Positions 1 through 8,282 of a stretch of 64,000 nt of DNA are shown here, piece by piece. Below the pieces are notes generated by a model. That model saw only the letters and a list, made by a program, of their open reading frames with translations. It was not told the origin of the DNA and made no database searches. Each line of letters starts with the position of its first letter. The stretch's first letter is position 1. A program made the position numbers and the translations under genes. Source of the stretch: Neobacillus vireti (GTDB lineage: Bacteria; Bacillota; Bacilli; Bacillales; Cytobacillaceae); NCBI RefSeq assembly GCF_001026695.1, contig NZ_LDNB01000002.1, positions 309,555-373,554 on the forward strand. The letters run 5' to 3'.

Positions 1-220
1 TGTAATGAAACCCCAGATGGGTATCGCTAAATTGAACTATTTTCATTCCATCAAAGCTTTTAGGGATTAATGGATGTTTGATTTGCTGCTTCTTAATATC
101 GAGTAGTGTAGGCTCAATTCGATTGGCATAAAAGTAGCCTCCCGAGCTCAACCCGAAAACAGTAAGAATGGATCCAAATGCTCGTTTCAGGAACCTTCTC
201 CTCGTCAGTTTATCTGCCAT
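1..220 (-). CDS. ykuE: YkuE-like Tat-exported metallophosphoesterase (3' part cut by window edge)
   Basis: Only the first 73 codons are inside the window. The start ATG (complement of 218-220) follows a GGGGGA ribosome binding site. The N-terminus carries a twin-arginine signal, RRRFLKR at residues 7-13, followed by a hydrophobic stretch ending near residue 32. Further on, FSDTHLG matches the first metal-binding motif (D-x-H) of calcineurin-like phosphoesterases. In B. subtilis the neighbour of ykuI is ykuE, a phosphoesterase exported by the TatAy-Cy system, so position and motif agree. The catalytic core is outside the window; the family call rests on the signal, the first motif and synteny. 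Confidence 0.8.
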   Translation of the reverse strand, partial: MADKLTRRRFLKRAFGSILTVFGLSSGGYFYANRIEPTLLDIKKQQIKHPLIPKSFDGMKIVQFSDTHLGFHY

Positions 221-358
221 TTTTTCCCCCAGCCTTATCTTTTTTCTATCTATAAAATAAATGAGTCCATAAGTATTTTCGTTAAAAACAGCCTATATTG
301 CAAGAGAAAAGTTCATTAATAGTTTATTATTCGAAAAAAGAAAAAATGCTAAAAAACC

Positions 359-377
359 AGCCCATAATATAAGGGCT
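359..377 (-). terminator. Hairpin with T-run on the minus strand
   Basis: AGCCC and GGGCT arms are separated by 9 bases; on the minus strand the hairpin is followed closely by TTTTTT. No minus-strand gene lies immediately upstream, so it is either a terminator of an unseen short transcript, an attenuator ahead of ykuE, or chance. Confidence 0.3.
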
Positions 378-501
378 CAGCCTTCAATTATGTGTGGATG
401 TGATTGTATCCTTCAAGCTATAATGGTATCCTTTAGGAAAAGAACGAGAAGCTTGAGTGAAGCGTATCCTATAATGAGAAAAAATTTTTGGAGGTACTTG
501 G

Positions 502-1713
502 ATGGATGCATTGGAAATCCTATCGGATCTTGAAAATTGTTTTCCGTATTTTCAACCGATTTTTAGTGCCGATGAACAACGTGTAATTGCCTATGAGGTA
601 CTGGGAAGGTATCAATCGAAGGGCGATATTATAAGCTTAGGTCCCTTTTTTCAGGATGACCAAATTCCTGATGAATACAAATTTGAAGTGGATTTGCTGT
701 TAGTAAATATGGCTCTAGAAAAAGCACTTGAGCTGAATGAGGACGTTAATATTTTTTTAAATCGTAATGCAGAGCTATTAATGTATCGGAACGGCGAACC
801 ATTTTTACAGGAGCTTTTAGCATTTGAAGCAAGAGGATTAAGTTTAAAGCGGATTGTTCTTGAAATATCCGACCGGAACTACCACGGTGATTTGGATCAA
901 TTCGATCATCTGCTGCAATATTACCGGACATATGGTATAAAGATTGCCATAGCCGGTATTGATAATGAAAGTCTTTATTTTGAACGAATCGGGCAGCTCG
1001 AACCGGATATTTTGAAAATTAATCTTCAGGCATTGAAATCCACGGCAACGGCGGTAAATTTTAATGATGTTTTATTTTCTTTGTCACTTTTGGCAAGGAA
1101 AATCGGGGCGGCGCTTTTGTTTGAAAATATTGAAATGAGTTATCAGCTTCAGTTTGCATGGAAAAACGGCGGCCGCTATTATCAGGGGTATTATTTACAT
1201 CCTCCTTCTAGCGAGTTCGTTGAACGGGATCTGTTAAGACAGCGCTTAAAAGAAAAATTTCATGACTTTATTTCCTATGAAAAGAGAAAATTAGAAGCTG
1301 TTTTTACTACAACAGAATATTTTCATGCTAAGGTTCAGGAATTGGTTTTCAAAAATAAAAAAGGCGGCTACGAAGAATTATTTCAGGTGTTAATAAGGGA
1401 AATGGACCAAATTGCTTTCCGCATGTATGTTTGCGACGGGGATGGATTTCAAAAGTCAGCCAATATCTTTAAGGGTCAGAACGGCTGGATAACACAATCT
1501 GAATATCTGAATAAAAATTGGAGCTGGCGTCCTTATTTTTTGGAAAATATCATCAAAATGCGTCACGAACAAAAGGGAATCCTTTCTGATTTGTATTGTG
1601 ATATTGAAACGGGAGAGACAATCCGAACTTTTTCATTTCCAATGAACGGTAATGAATATTTATTTATCGATTTAAGCTATCAGTATTTATTCGAACACGA
1701 CCAATTACTTTAA
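502..1713 (+). CDS. ykuI: YkuI: c-di-GMP-binding degenerate EAL protein
   Basis: This 403-residue protein matches B. subtilis YkuI in length and in many blocks. An EAL-type domain covers roughly residues 1-250 (EVLGR at 32-36 in place of EALLR; FLN, LEIS and LKIN blocks recognisable) and a PAS/Cache-like C-terminal domain follows. The two aspartates of the canonical DDFG motif are replaced (segment AIAGIDNES), so metal-dependent hydrolysis of c-di-GMP is unlikely. The B. subtilis protein binds c-di-GMP but has shown no phosphodiesterase activity, so a receptor role is inferred. GGAGG at 490-494 sets the ATG start. There is no signal peptide, so it should be cytoplasmic. A terminator follows, so it is probably monocistronic. 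Confidence 0.93.
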   Translation: MDALEILSDLENCFPYFQPIFSADEQRVIAYEVLGRYQSKGDIISLGPFFQDDQIPDEYKFEVDLLLVNMALEKALELNEDVNIFLNRNAELLMYRNGEPFLQELLAFEARGLSLKRIVLEISDRNYHGDLDQFDHLLQYYRTYGIKIAIAGIDNESLYFERIGQLEPDILKINLQALKSTATAVNFNDVLFSLSLLARKIGAALLFENIEMSYQLQFAWKNGGRYYQGYYLHPPSSEFVERDLLRQRLKEKFHDFISYEKRKLEAVFTTTEYFHAKVQELVFKNKKGGYEELFQVLIREMDQIAFRMYVCDGDGFQKSANIFKGQNGWITQSEYLNKNWSWRPYFLENIIKMRHEQKGILSDLYCDIETGETIRTFSFPMNGNEYLFIDLSYQYLFEHDQLL

Positions 1714-1751
1714 GTATGCACCAGCATAGAAAGATTCACTATATTATTGCA

Positions 1752-1777
1752 GGTCTCATGCCGATGGGACCTTTTTT
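1752..1777 (+). terminator. ykuI terminator
   Basis: Stem GGTCTCAT / ATGGGACC with a short loop followed by TTTTTT, 39 bases after the ykuI stop. Confidence 0.8.
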
Positions 1778-1973
1778 ATATACAAAATAGAAAAAAATAG
1801 CTAATTTTTTCATTTTTACTTGGACAAATGGGGAGCGTTATTTTATTCTTTTAATATTGGCATAAAAAATTCTAATGAAAAATTTAAAAAAAGAATCACA
1901 TTAGGATAGAAATATGACAAATGAGAAACATAAATGTAGATAGTTTGTTTGTGTTTAAAAGGAGGATAAACCT

Positions 1974-2210
1974 ATGTCACAGCTTCAAGGCATATTAACA
2001 AGATTAAAAAACCTGCAGGAACAATCAAATAGTGGTGAGCCAGCCCAACGCTATTTCGAGGTAAATGGAGAAAGAAAGTGTCAAGTAACATTTCATCCGA
2101 AAACCGAAACATTTGAATTAGAAATATACAACGAGAAGGAAAAACCTAAAAAATATCAATTTGATAATATTGATATGATTACCATCGAAATTTTTGATTT
2201 GATTCAATAG
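1974..2210 (+). CDS. ykuJ: YkuJ family protein (DUF1797)
   Basis: A 78-residue acidic soluble protein with no membrane segment. Sequence and place next to ykuI match B. subtilis YkuJ (DUF1797), a small alpha/beta protein of known fold and unknown function. AAAGGAGG just upstream fixes the ATG. The 260-base gap after ykuI holds the ykuI terminator and otherwise only AT-rich sequence. In B. subtilis ykuK follows ykuJ; here a terminator and then darB follow directly, so ykuK is missing from this place. No function can be inferred beyond the family. Confidence 0.88.
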   Translation: MSQLQGILTRLKNLQEQSNSGEPAQRYFEVNGERKCQVTFHPKTETFELEIYNEKEKPKKYQFDNIDMITIEIFDLIQ

Positions 2211-2236
2211 GGACCTTATGGGTTCCTTTCTTTTTA
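2210..2236 (+). terminator. ykuJ terminator
   Basis: GGGACC/GGTTCC stem (one G:T pair) that begins in the last base of the stop codon, followed by a T-rich tract. Confidence 0.65.
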
Positions 2237-2268
2237 CCTAAAGAGGTGTGAAAAGTTAACCCAGACTC

Positions 2269-2323
2269 CCGAAAACTATGATAGAATATGTCTGAAGGAA
2301 AACAAATATTAGGGAGTTTTCGG
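2269..2323. promoter_or_regulatory. Inverted repeat in the darB leader, overlapping its RBS
   Basis: CCGAAAACT (2269-2277) and AGTTTTCGG (2315-2323) are perfect 9-bp inverted repeats 37 bases apart. The right arm lies between the AGGGAG ribosome binding site and the darB ATG at 2326. It could be an operator, or a stem affecting translation if transcription starts upstream of 2269. Confidence 0.45.
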
Positions 2324-2325
2324 CG

Positions 2326-2769
2326 ATGATCAGTCTTCCCAGTGGAGAGTTTTTGGAATTAACGATAAAAGAATTAATGATATCATCAGAGCGGGTTGCA
2401 CATGTGCAAATTGGAAACAATCTTGAGCATGCCTTATTGGTGCTGACGAAAAGTGGATATACAGCTATACCTGTCTTAGATCCAGATTACAAGCTCCATG
2501 GGTTAATTAGTACACCCATTATTATGGATTCTATACTAGGTCTTGAGAGAATTGAATTTGAACAACTTGAAAACAAACGTGTTGAAGAGGTCATGAAAAG
2601 CTCGATTCCACGTATTAAAATTTCAGCGTCAATTATTACCTGCCTTGAATTACTTGTTAGCCATCCGTTTCTTTGTGTTGAAACAGAAGATGGATTTTTT
2701 GCAGGAATTTTGCCGAGGAGCACAGTATTAAATCAAGTAAATAAAATTGTTAAAAGGTTTAAAAAATAG
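2326..2769 (+). CDS. darB: DarB (YkuL): c-di-AMP receptor, CBS-pair protein
   Basis: The 147-residue protein has two CBS motifs (about residues 15-70 and 80-140) and nothing else. Its position upstream of ccpC and its sequence match B. subtilis YkuL/DarB (CbpB in Listeria). DarB is a cytoplasmic c-di-AMP receptor; in its apo form it is reported to stimulate the (p)ppGpp synthetase Rel and pyruvate carboxylase PycA. Those partners are known for the family, not seen here: rel is outside the window and pycA is absent from its usual place. The start follows AGGGAG. A 9-bp inverted repeat spans the leader and a strong terminator closes the gene. Confidence 0.9.
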   Translation: MISLPSGEFLELTIKELMISSERVAHVQIGNNLEHALLVLTKSGYTAIPVLDPDYKLHGLISTPIIMDSILGLERIEFEQLENKRVEEVMKSSIPRIKISASIITCLELLVSHPFLCVETEDGFFAGILPRSTVLNQVNKIVKRFKK

Positions 2770-2779
2770 AAAATAACTT

Positions 2780-2808
2780 TAGCTCCCGAAAAGGGAGCTG
2801 TATTTTTT
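2780..2808 (+). terminator. darB terminator
   Basis: Perfect AGCTCCC / GGGAGCT stem with GAAAA loop, followed by TGTATTTTTT. Confidence 0.85.
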
Positions 2809-2846
2809 AATAAGAAAAGAAACGGTTTTTTTGAAGGAGGTTTCTC

Positions 2847-3734
2847 TTGTCCTCATTATCAGAATTTCAATTATTATCCGTTTTAGCCCAGGAAATGAAT
2901 ATGCGCAAAGCCTCGGAACGGCTATTTGTCTCACAGCCAGCCCTGTCACAGCGTTTACAGACGATTGAAAAAGACTGGGGTACAAAGCTATTTATCCGCT
3001 CGCAAAAAGGTCTGGCACTAACTCCTGCAGGTGAACATGTAATTGATTTTGTAAACGACGTGATCAAAAAACAGGAGAAGGTTCGTGAAACCATTTATTC
3101 TCTGCAATCCGGGGTGTCAGGCACCTTAAAAATCGCGGTAGCTTCAATTGTCGGCCAGAATTGGCTTCCACAGGTTCTCAAGCAGTTTATTGATAAGTAT
3201 CCGCAGGCGAAAATTTCTCTGGTGACGGGGTGGAGCAGCGAAATCCTTAAATGCTTATACGATGACCAGGTCCATATCGGAATTATTCGTGGAACCCCTG
3301 ACTGGAAAGGCGTAAAGGTACATCTCTTTAACGACCCGCTTTATTTAGTCGATAGGGAAATCACTAAGCCTGAAGAGGTTTTAAATACCGACCGCCCGTT
3401 TATTCAATTTAAAAGTGATTCGAATTATTACCAGGAGATTCAAGATTGGTGGATGCGGAACTTTAAAACATCACCGAAGAGAACGGTTGTTGTCGATCAA
3501 ATTGAGACGTGTAAACAGATGGCCTTTAATGGAATAGGCTACGCTATTTTACCCGCGATAACGTTAACCAAAACGGAACGGGATATTTTTAAAATACCGC
3601 TTGTTGATGAGAATAACGAACCGCTAAAACGTGACACATGGCTGCTTGGTTATGAATCTGCCTTTCAATTAAAGCAAGTTCAGGCATTTGTGGAATTAAT
3701 CAAAGAATATATCGCTGAATCTTCTGAAGAGTAA
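2847..3734 (+). CDS. ccpC: CcpC: LysR-type repressor of citrate cycle genes
   Basis: A 295-residue LysR-family regulator. A winged helix-turn-helix (residues 1-60, with RLFVSQPALSQRLQ) precedes a periplasmic-binding-like effector domain (about 90-290). The sequence follows B. subtilis CcpC closely, including the C-terminal RDTWLLGYE block. CcpC represses citZ (citrate synthase) and citB (aconitase) and responds to citrate. The start is TTG at 2847, supported by AAGGAGG at 2834-2840; no better ATG is in frame near it. It stands alone between the darB terminator and dapH. In B. subtilis the flavodoxin operon ykuNOP follows; it is not here. Confidence 0.93.
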   Translation: MSSLSEFQLLSVLAQEMNMRKASERLFVSQPALSQRLQTIEKDWGTKLFIRSQKGLALTPAGEHVIDFVNDVIKKQEKVRETIYSLQSGVSGTLKIAVASIVGQNWLPQVLKQFIDKYPQAKISLVTGWSSEILKCLYDDQVHIGIIRGTPDWKGVKVHLFNDPLYLVDREITKPEEVLNTDRPFIQFKSDSNYYQEIQDWWMRNFKTSPKRTVVVDQIETCKQMAFNGIGYAILPAITLTKTERDIFKIPLVDENNEPLKRDTWLLGYESAFQLKQVQAFVELIKEYIAESSEE

Positions 3735-3807
3735 GGTTGATTTTTCTTGTTTTCAGTTCTTTTGTTTGTTAAAGTATTTTCTAGTACATATTTAGGGGGT
3801 TTATCAT

Positions 3808-4518
3808 ATGAAAATGATGGATGCAAATGAAATTATATCTTTTATTCAAAATAGTAAAAAGTCAACGCCGGTTAAGGTTTATGTTAAAGGTGAATTAGCA
3901 GGAATTGACTTCGGAAGCAATGCAAAAACGTTTATTAATGGAAATACAGGTGTTGTTTTTGGTGAATGGTCTGAAATCAATGCTGTCTTAGAAGCAAATA
4001 ACGAAAAAGTGGAAGATTTTGTAGTGGAAAACGACCGCCGTAATTCAGCGATTCCATTATTAGATACTAAACATACTAATGCCCGGATTGAGCCAGGTGT
4101 GATTATTCGTGATCAAGTTGAAATTGGCGACAATGCCGTCATTATGATGGGCGCTGTGATCAATATTGGCGCTGTGATCGGTGAGAAAACAATGATTGAT
4201 ATGGGCGCTGTCCTTGGCGGCAGAGCAACAGTCGGTAAGAACTGCCATATCGGTGCAGGAACCGTTTTAGCAGGCGTAATTGAACCGCCATCTGCACAGC
4301 CGGTAATCATTGAAGATGACGTGCTAATTGGTGCCAACGCAGTTGTTCTTGAAGGAGTAAGGGTAGGAACCGGTTCTGTTGTTGCTGCTGGGGCGGTTGT
4401 AACAAAAGACGTAGAGCCATTTACAGTCGTTGCGGGAACTCCTGCTAAAAAAATCAAAGATATTGACGAAAAGACAAAGTCAAAAACAGAAATCATGCAA
4501 GAACTTAGACAATTATAA
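3808..4518 (+). CDS. dapH: Tetrahydrodipicolinate N-acetyltransferase
   Basis: DapH (YkuQ) acetylates tetrahydrodipicolinate with acetyl-CoA, the first committed step of the acetylase route to meso-diaminopimelate for peptidoglycan, lysine and spore dipicolinate. The 236 residues show an N-terminal DapH domain (to about 85) and then left-handed beta-helix hexapeptide repeats ([19 protein letters not shown] onward) to about 215. Length equals that of B. subtilis. GGGGG precedes the ATG at 3808. dapL, which acts two steps later, is the next gene, but a terminator and a mobile repeat now lie between them. Confidence 0.96.
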   Translation: MKMMDANEIISFIQNSKKSTPVKVYVKGELAGIDFGSNAKTFINGNTGVVFGEWSEINAVLEANNEKVEDFVVENDRRNSAIPLLDTKHTNARIEPGVIIRDQVEIGDNAVIMMGAVINIGAVIGEKTMIDMGAVLGGRATVGKNCHIGAGTVLAGVIEPPSAQPVIIEDDVLIGANAVVLEGVRVGTGSVVAAGAVVTKDVEPFTVVAGTPAKKIKDIDEKTKSKTEIMQELRQL

Positions 4519-4529
4519 GCAGTAAGCAA

Positions 4530-4557
4530 AAGCGTGGATCATTTCCACGCTTCTTTT
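4530..4557 (+). terminator. dapH terminator
   Basis: AAGCGTGGA / TCCACGCTT stem with a short loop followed by CTTTT, directly upstream of repeat copy A1. Confidence 0.75.
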
Positions 4558-4565
4558 ATAGAAAA

Positions 4566-4752
4566 AGCCGTGTTAAAGAACATTGTTGATTTTGAGCACA
4601 ATGTTGATTGTAGTGGAAGGCGCGAGACTCCTGCGGGAGCAGCGGGACAGGTGAGACCCCGCAGGCGCGCAATTCGCCGAGGAGGCTCACCGCCCGCCCC
4701 GCGGAAAGCGAAGCGCCTGGAACGGAGATCAACATTCACTTTTAACATAACC
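4566..4752 (+). mobile_element. MITE-like element, copy A1 (between dapH and dapL)
   Basis: A 187-bp GC-rich element in an AT-rich setting. Ends are decayed inverted repeats (AGCCGTGTTAAA at left, TTTTAACATAACC at right). Internal arms AATGTTGATT (4600-4609) and the near-complementary GATCAACATT (4727-4736), GGCGC/GCGCC and GGTGAG/CTCACC can pair to a long branched hairpin. No clear 8-bp target duplication is left, so this looks like an older copy. It ends about 8 bases before the dapL ribosome binding site, so it forms most of the dapL leader. It encodes no convincing protein. Confidence 0.85.
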
Positions 4753-4773
4753 TATAAATAAGGAGGAGTATAG

Positions 4774-5898
4774 ATGAACCCTTTGGTCAAAATTCGCCGT
4801 GACCTCCATCAAATTCCCGAAATCGGCTTTCAAGAATTTAAGACACAAGCCTACATATTTTCTTACCTAGAGTCATTAACTCAAGAGCGGATTACAATTA
4901 AAAAATGGAAGACAGGCTTGCTGGTTAAGGTTCATGGTTTAAATCCAAGAAAAACAATTGGGTATAGGACAGATATAGATGGTCTCCCCATTAGTGAACA
5001 AACAGGCTTGCCTTTTTCGTCTATACATGAGGCAAGGATGCATGCCTGCGGGCATGATTTTCACATGAGCATTGCTCTCGGGGTCTTAACCTATTTTGTA
5101 GATAATCCTATTATCGACGATATAATCTTTGTTTTCCAGCCTGCTGAAGAAGGGCCAGGCGGTGCAGAAGCCATGCTGAAATCGTCTGAAATGCGGGAAT
5201 GGATGCCCGATATGATTTTCGCTCTTCATATTGCCCCGGAATATCCTGTAGGAACTATTGCTGTGAAAGAAGGCTTATTATTTGCCAACACCTCTGAATT
5301 GTTCATTGATTTAAAAGGCAAGGGAGGGCACGCAGCTTACCCGCACCAAACGAACGATATGGTGATTGCTGCCTGCACGCTCGTTAATCAGCTCCAAACG
5401 ATTATTTCTAGGAATGTCGATCCATTAGATAGTGCGGTAATTACCATCGGGAAAATTACCGGGGGTACAGTCCAAAATATTATCGCAGAGAAAGCAAGAC
5501 TGGAAGGAACAATTCGGACATTATCACCAGAATCAATGGGTAAGGTCAAGCACCGGATTGAAGCATTAGTGAAAGGAATCGAGACTGGCTATGAATGTAA
5601 TGCGGTCATCGACTACGGTTCAATGTACCACCAAGTATATAATACAAAGTCAATTACAAAAGACTTTATAAATTATATACAGCAGGAGTTAGATGTAAAG
5701 GTAATAGAATGCAGGGAAGCGATGACGGGAGAAGATTTTGGATATATGCTCAAGGAAATTCCAGGACTGATGTTTTGGCTTGGTGTCGAATCACCCTTCG
5801 GACTTCATCATGCTAAATTATCTCCAAATGAAGCCGCAATTGACGTTGCTGTAAATGTAATGACCAGCTATATTTCCTTTAAAGGGAATGAAGAGTAA
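4774..5898 (+). CDS. dapL: N-acetyldiaminopimelate deacetylase
   Basis: DapL (YkuR) removes the acetyl group from N-acetyl-LL-diaminopimelate in the acetylase lysine pathway started by DapH. The 374-residue protein is an M20/M40 metallopeptidase-fold amidohydrolase: RTDIDGLPI and HACGHDFHM supply metal ligands, [12 protein letters not shown] carries the catalytic glutamate, and a dimerisation insert lies around residues 170-290. AGGAGGAG precedes the ATG at 4774. In B. subtilis it follows dapH directly; here its leader is largely mobile element A1, so either dapH read-through or a promoter in or near the element must supply transcription. Confidence 0.93.
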   Translation: MNPLVKIRRDLHQIPEIGFQEFKTQAYIFSYLESLTQERITIKKWKTGLLVKVHGLNPRKTIGYRTDIDGLPISEQTGLPFSSIHEARMHACGHDFHMSIALGVLTYFVDNPIIDDIIFVFQPAEEGPGGAEAMLKSSEMREWMPDMIFALHIAPEYPVGTIAVKEGLLFANTSELFIDLKGKGGHAAYPHQTNDMVIAACTLVNQLQTIISRNVDPLDSAVITIGKITGGTVQNIIAEKARLEGTIRTLSPESMGKVKHRIEALVKGIETGYECNAVIDYGSMYHQVYNTKSITKDFINYIQQELDVKVIECREAMTGEDFGYMLKEIPGLMFWLGVESPFGLHHAKLSPNEAAIDVAVNVMTSYISFKGNEE

Positions 5899-5912
5899 GG
5901 AAGCTATTTTAT

Positions 5913-5941
5913 TTGGTTCCTCTGGTTAATTATGCTAAAAT
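5913..5941 (+). promoter_or_regulatory. Candidate sigma-A promoter for ykuU
   Basis: TTGGTT (5913-5918), a 17-base spacer, and TAAAAT (5936-5941) with an extended -10 TG at 5933-5934. It lies in the 163-base gap before ykuU. Confidence 0.45.
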
Positions 5942-6061
5942 GAGAGAGAATTAACGGAAGATTGTTACATATTGTCGTTTATTCTTATGTGAAATAGGTA
6001 AAACTTATGTAGGGGCAAATGAGAATGGCTATTTAAATTAATTATCATGGAGGGATTTGTA

Positions 6062-6610
6062 ATGCCAGAACGTATGGTGGGTAAACAAGCACCACGATTT
6101 GAAATGGATGCCGTTATGCCAAACAAAGAATTCAAAAAAGTTAGTCTTGAAGAAAACATGAAAAATGACAAATGGACAGTATTGTTCTTCTATCCGATGG
6201 ACTTTACATTTGTATGTCCAACTGAAATTACTGCGATGTCTGACCGTTTTGAAGAATTTGACGATTTAGATGCAGTTGTAATTGGTGCGTCAACTGATAC
6301 GATCCACACACATCTTGCTTGGATTAAAACGGACCGGAAAGAAAACGGACTTGGTGATTTAAACTACCCATTAGCAGCTGACACGAACCATGTTGTCGCA
6401 CGCGATTACGGTGTGCTGATTGAAGAAGAAGGTGTTGCACTGCGCGGCCTATTCATCATCAGCCCAGAAGGTGAAATGATGTATTCTGTTGTTAACCACA
6501 ATAATATTGGCCGTGACGTTGATGAAACATTACGTGTGCTTCAAGCATTACAAACTGGCGGTCTTTGCCCTGCAAACTGGAAGCCTGGACAAGCAACATT
6601 AAACGTGTAA
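6062..6610 (+). CDS. ykuU: YkuU: 2-Cys peroxiredoxin (AhpC/TSA family)
   Basis: The protein reduces peroxides. The peroxidatic cysteine C52 lies in FVCPTE and the resolving cysteine C169 in GGLCPANW, the typical 2-Cys arrangement of an obligate homodimer. With the ATG at 6062 it has 182 residues, close to B. subtilis YkuU; the upstream in-frame ATG at 6047 overlaps the GGAGGG ribosome binding site and is rejected. It is followed by the thioredoxin-like ykuV, a plausible electron partner or functional neighbour, with a terminator in between. Confidence 0.94.
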   Translation: MPERMVGKQAPRFEMDAVMPNKEFKKVSLEENMKNDKWTVLFFYPMDFTFVCPTEITAMSDRFEEFDDLDAVVIGASTDTIHTHLAWIKTDRKENGLGDLNYPLAADTNHVVARDYGVLIEEEGVALRGLFIISPEGEMMYSVVNHNNIGRDVDETLRVLQALQTGGLCPANWKPGQATLNV

Positions 6611-6626
6611 TATCAACAAAGTGATA

Positions 6627-6657
6627 GACCTAACCTTTTTAGCGTTAGGTCTTTTTT
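6627..6657 (+). terminator. Terminator between ykuU and ykuV
   Basis: GACCTAAC / GTTAGGTC stem followed by TTTTTT; ykuV starts 18 bases later, so ykuV is expressed by read-through or from an unseen promoter. Confidence 0.8.
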
Positions 6658-6674
6658 AAAGAGGGGGTTTTAGA

Positions 6675-7130
6675 ATGAAATTACGTGAACCAATGCCGGA
6701 GTTAACCGGTGCAACGGAATGGCTGAACGGCGAAGTGACAAGAGAGGAGTTAATCGGCGACAAACCAACCCTAATTCATTTTTGGTCGATTAGCTGTCAT
6801 TTATGTAAAGAGGCGATGCCGCAGGTCAATCAATTCCGTGATGATTTCAAAGATAAATTAAATGTTGTTGCCGTTCATATGCCGCGTTCTGAAAACGATT
6901 TGAACATGGAAGAAATTAAGCAATCAGCTGCTGAACACGGAATTAGTCAGCCGATTTTTGTCGATAGCGATCATAAATTAACGGAAGCCTTTGAAAATCA
7001 ATACGTTCCTGCCTATTATGTGTTTGATCGTGAAGGCAAGCTCCGCCATTTCCAAGCTGGCGGAAGCGGGATGAAAATGCTTGAGAAACGGGTTAATCGA
7101 GTTCTAGATGAGATAGAAAAAACAGAATAA
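6675..7130 (+). CDS. ykuV: YkuV: thioredoxin-like thiol-disulfide oxidoreductase
   Basis: A 151-residue protein of the TlpA/ResA-like thioredoxin fold. The redox motif C41-H-L-C44 sits in FWSISCHLCKEAMP, and the cis-proline loop VPAYYVF is at about residue 112. Unlike ResA or StoA it has no N-terminal membrane anchor or signal, so it should act in the cytoplasm, as reported for B. subtilis YkuV. GAGGGGGTT precedes the ATG. It sits right behind the peroxiredoxin ykuU, as in B. subtilis, which suggests a shared role in thiol-based peroxide defence; that link is inference. Confidence 0.92.
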   Translation: MKLREPMPELTGATEWLNGEVTREELIGDKPTLIHFWSISCHLCKEAMPQVNQFRDDFKDKLNVVAVHMPRSENDLNMEEIKQSAAEHGISQPIFVDSDHKLTEAFENQYVPAYYVFDREGKLRHFQAGGSGMKMLEKRVNRVLDEIEKTE

Positions 7131-7147
7131 TCCTTAATAAAGAATCG

Positions 7148-7183
7148 ACTGCTCGTTGCTGCCCACGGGCAGTTTTTTTTTTG
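7148..7183 (+). terminator. ykuV terminator
   Basis: ACTGC/GCAGT-based stem with an inner CTGCC/GGCAG alternative, followed by ten Ts. Confidence 0.75.
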
Positions 7184-7286
7184 ATGGTGCGTTGTTTTAC
7201 TGTAACCTTGTATCCGTTTAATCGTCGGTATTAGTAAAGATAAGTAACAGAACGGCCTACTAAGAGAGAAAAAGGGGTGTCGTGAG

Positions 7287-8195
7287 TTGAAAAAACTTAA
7301 AAAATGGGTACCAATTTATTTTTTTGCCTTGTTAGTTTTTTTGGCAGGGTGCAGTGCGAGTAGTGAAGATAAAAGCGGAACGATGAATGATGGGGCAATG
7401 GATTCAGCCAAGTCCAGTTCAAACGAGTATGACTCTATTTCAGCAGGGGATAAAGCCGCCGAAAATAAGGCAACAACGAATTATGAAAAAATAACAGTAT
7501 CGAATAAGATGGTGATCTATCAAGCAGATTTAGCTCTAAGGGTGAAGAAGTTTAATCAAACTTTGCAAAGTTTGGAGGAAAAGGCGCTAAAATATGGCGG
7601 TTATATTGCTGAATCGAATGTCACAAAAGAAGGAAAAGATCAGGTTAGCGGCAGTATAAAAATTAGAATTCCACAAAAGCATTTCCAGGGCTTTTTGCAC
7701 GAAGCAGAAGGGCAGGCTGCAGAGGTTCTTCAAAGGACCATTACAGGTCAAGATGTAACCGAGGAATATGTTGACCTTGAATCACGATTAAAGTCAAAGC
7801 GAGTCGTCGAGGAACGGCTCCTGACGTTTATGAAAGGTGCAGCTAAAACTGAGGATTTATTAAAAATTTCCGCAGATTTGGCAGCTGTTCAAGAAGAGAT
7901 TGAAACAATTGAAGGTAAAATGAAGTTTTTAGAGAATCAAACATCGCTTTCGACGGTCAATATTACCCTTTACGAAAATAAAGTTGTGGTCCCGAATATC
8001 GATAAAGATAAACTAAATACATGGGAAAAAACGAAAAAACAATTTATGAAAAGTACGAACATTTTATTGGCAGGACTTTCTGGCTTAGTCGTTTTTCTTC
8101 TCGGCAATCTGCCGATTTTATTAACATTGACCATTATTGGCTTCCTTAGCTTCCTTTTTTACAAAATAAGAAAAAACAAAAATAGACGGGAGTAA
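7287..8195 (+). CDS. DUF4349 lipoprotein
   Basis: The 302-residue protein starts with a lipoprotein signal: basic KKLKKW, a hydrophobic core and a lipobox ending at C22 (FLAGC). A Ser/Asp-rich linker (24-70) leads to a DUF4349 domain (about 72-240, with YIAESNVT, RIPQKHF and coiled-coil around EEIETIEGKMKFLENQ). A hydrophobic C-terminus (about 253-292) forms one or two membrane spans. It is therefore anchored at both ends outside the cell. TTG at 7287 is preceded by AAAGGGGTG. Its function is unknown. No gene of this kind is expected here in B. subtilis, so it is a local difference. Confidence 0.8.
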   Translation: MKKLKKWVPIYFFALLVFLAGCSASSEDKSGTMNDGAMDSAKSSSNEYDSISAGDKAAENKATTNYEKITVSNKMVIYQADLALRVKKFNQTLQSLEEKALKYGGYIAESNVTKEGKDQVSGSIKIRIPQKHFQGFLHEAEGQAAEVLQRTITGQDVTEEYVDLESRLKSKRVVEERLLTFMKGAAKTEDLLKISADLAAVQEEIETIEGKMKFLENQTSLSTVNITLYENKVVVPNIDKDKLNTWEKTKKQFMKSTNILLAGLSGLVVFLLGNLPILLTLTIIGFLSFLFYKIRKNKNRRE

Positions 8196-8282
8196 CTGAT
8201 GGTATCTCACTATATAAAAAATCGACAAAGGATGCTAAAATGATACCATATTAGATATTTTGTGTTCTTGGGGGAGTTATTT

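Noticed and set aside
453..475. TTGAGT (453-458) with TATAAT (470-475) as the ykuI promoter
   Set aside because: The spacer is only 11 bases, too short for sigma-A; the -10 may be used with an activator but the pair is not a promoter.
4534..4761. ORFs on both strands across element A1 (75 and 69 codons), and similar frames in the other copies (e.g. 20846-21028, 46782-46982, part of 18577-19125)
   Set aside because: They are chance frames through the GC-rich repeat. The same peptide-like string recurs only because the DNA repeats; there is no consistent start with a ribosome binding site.
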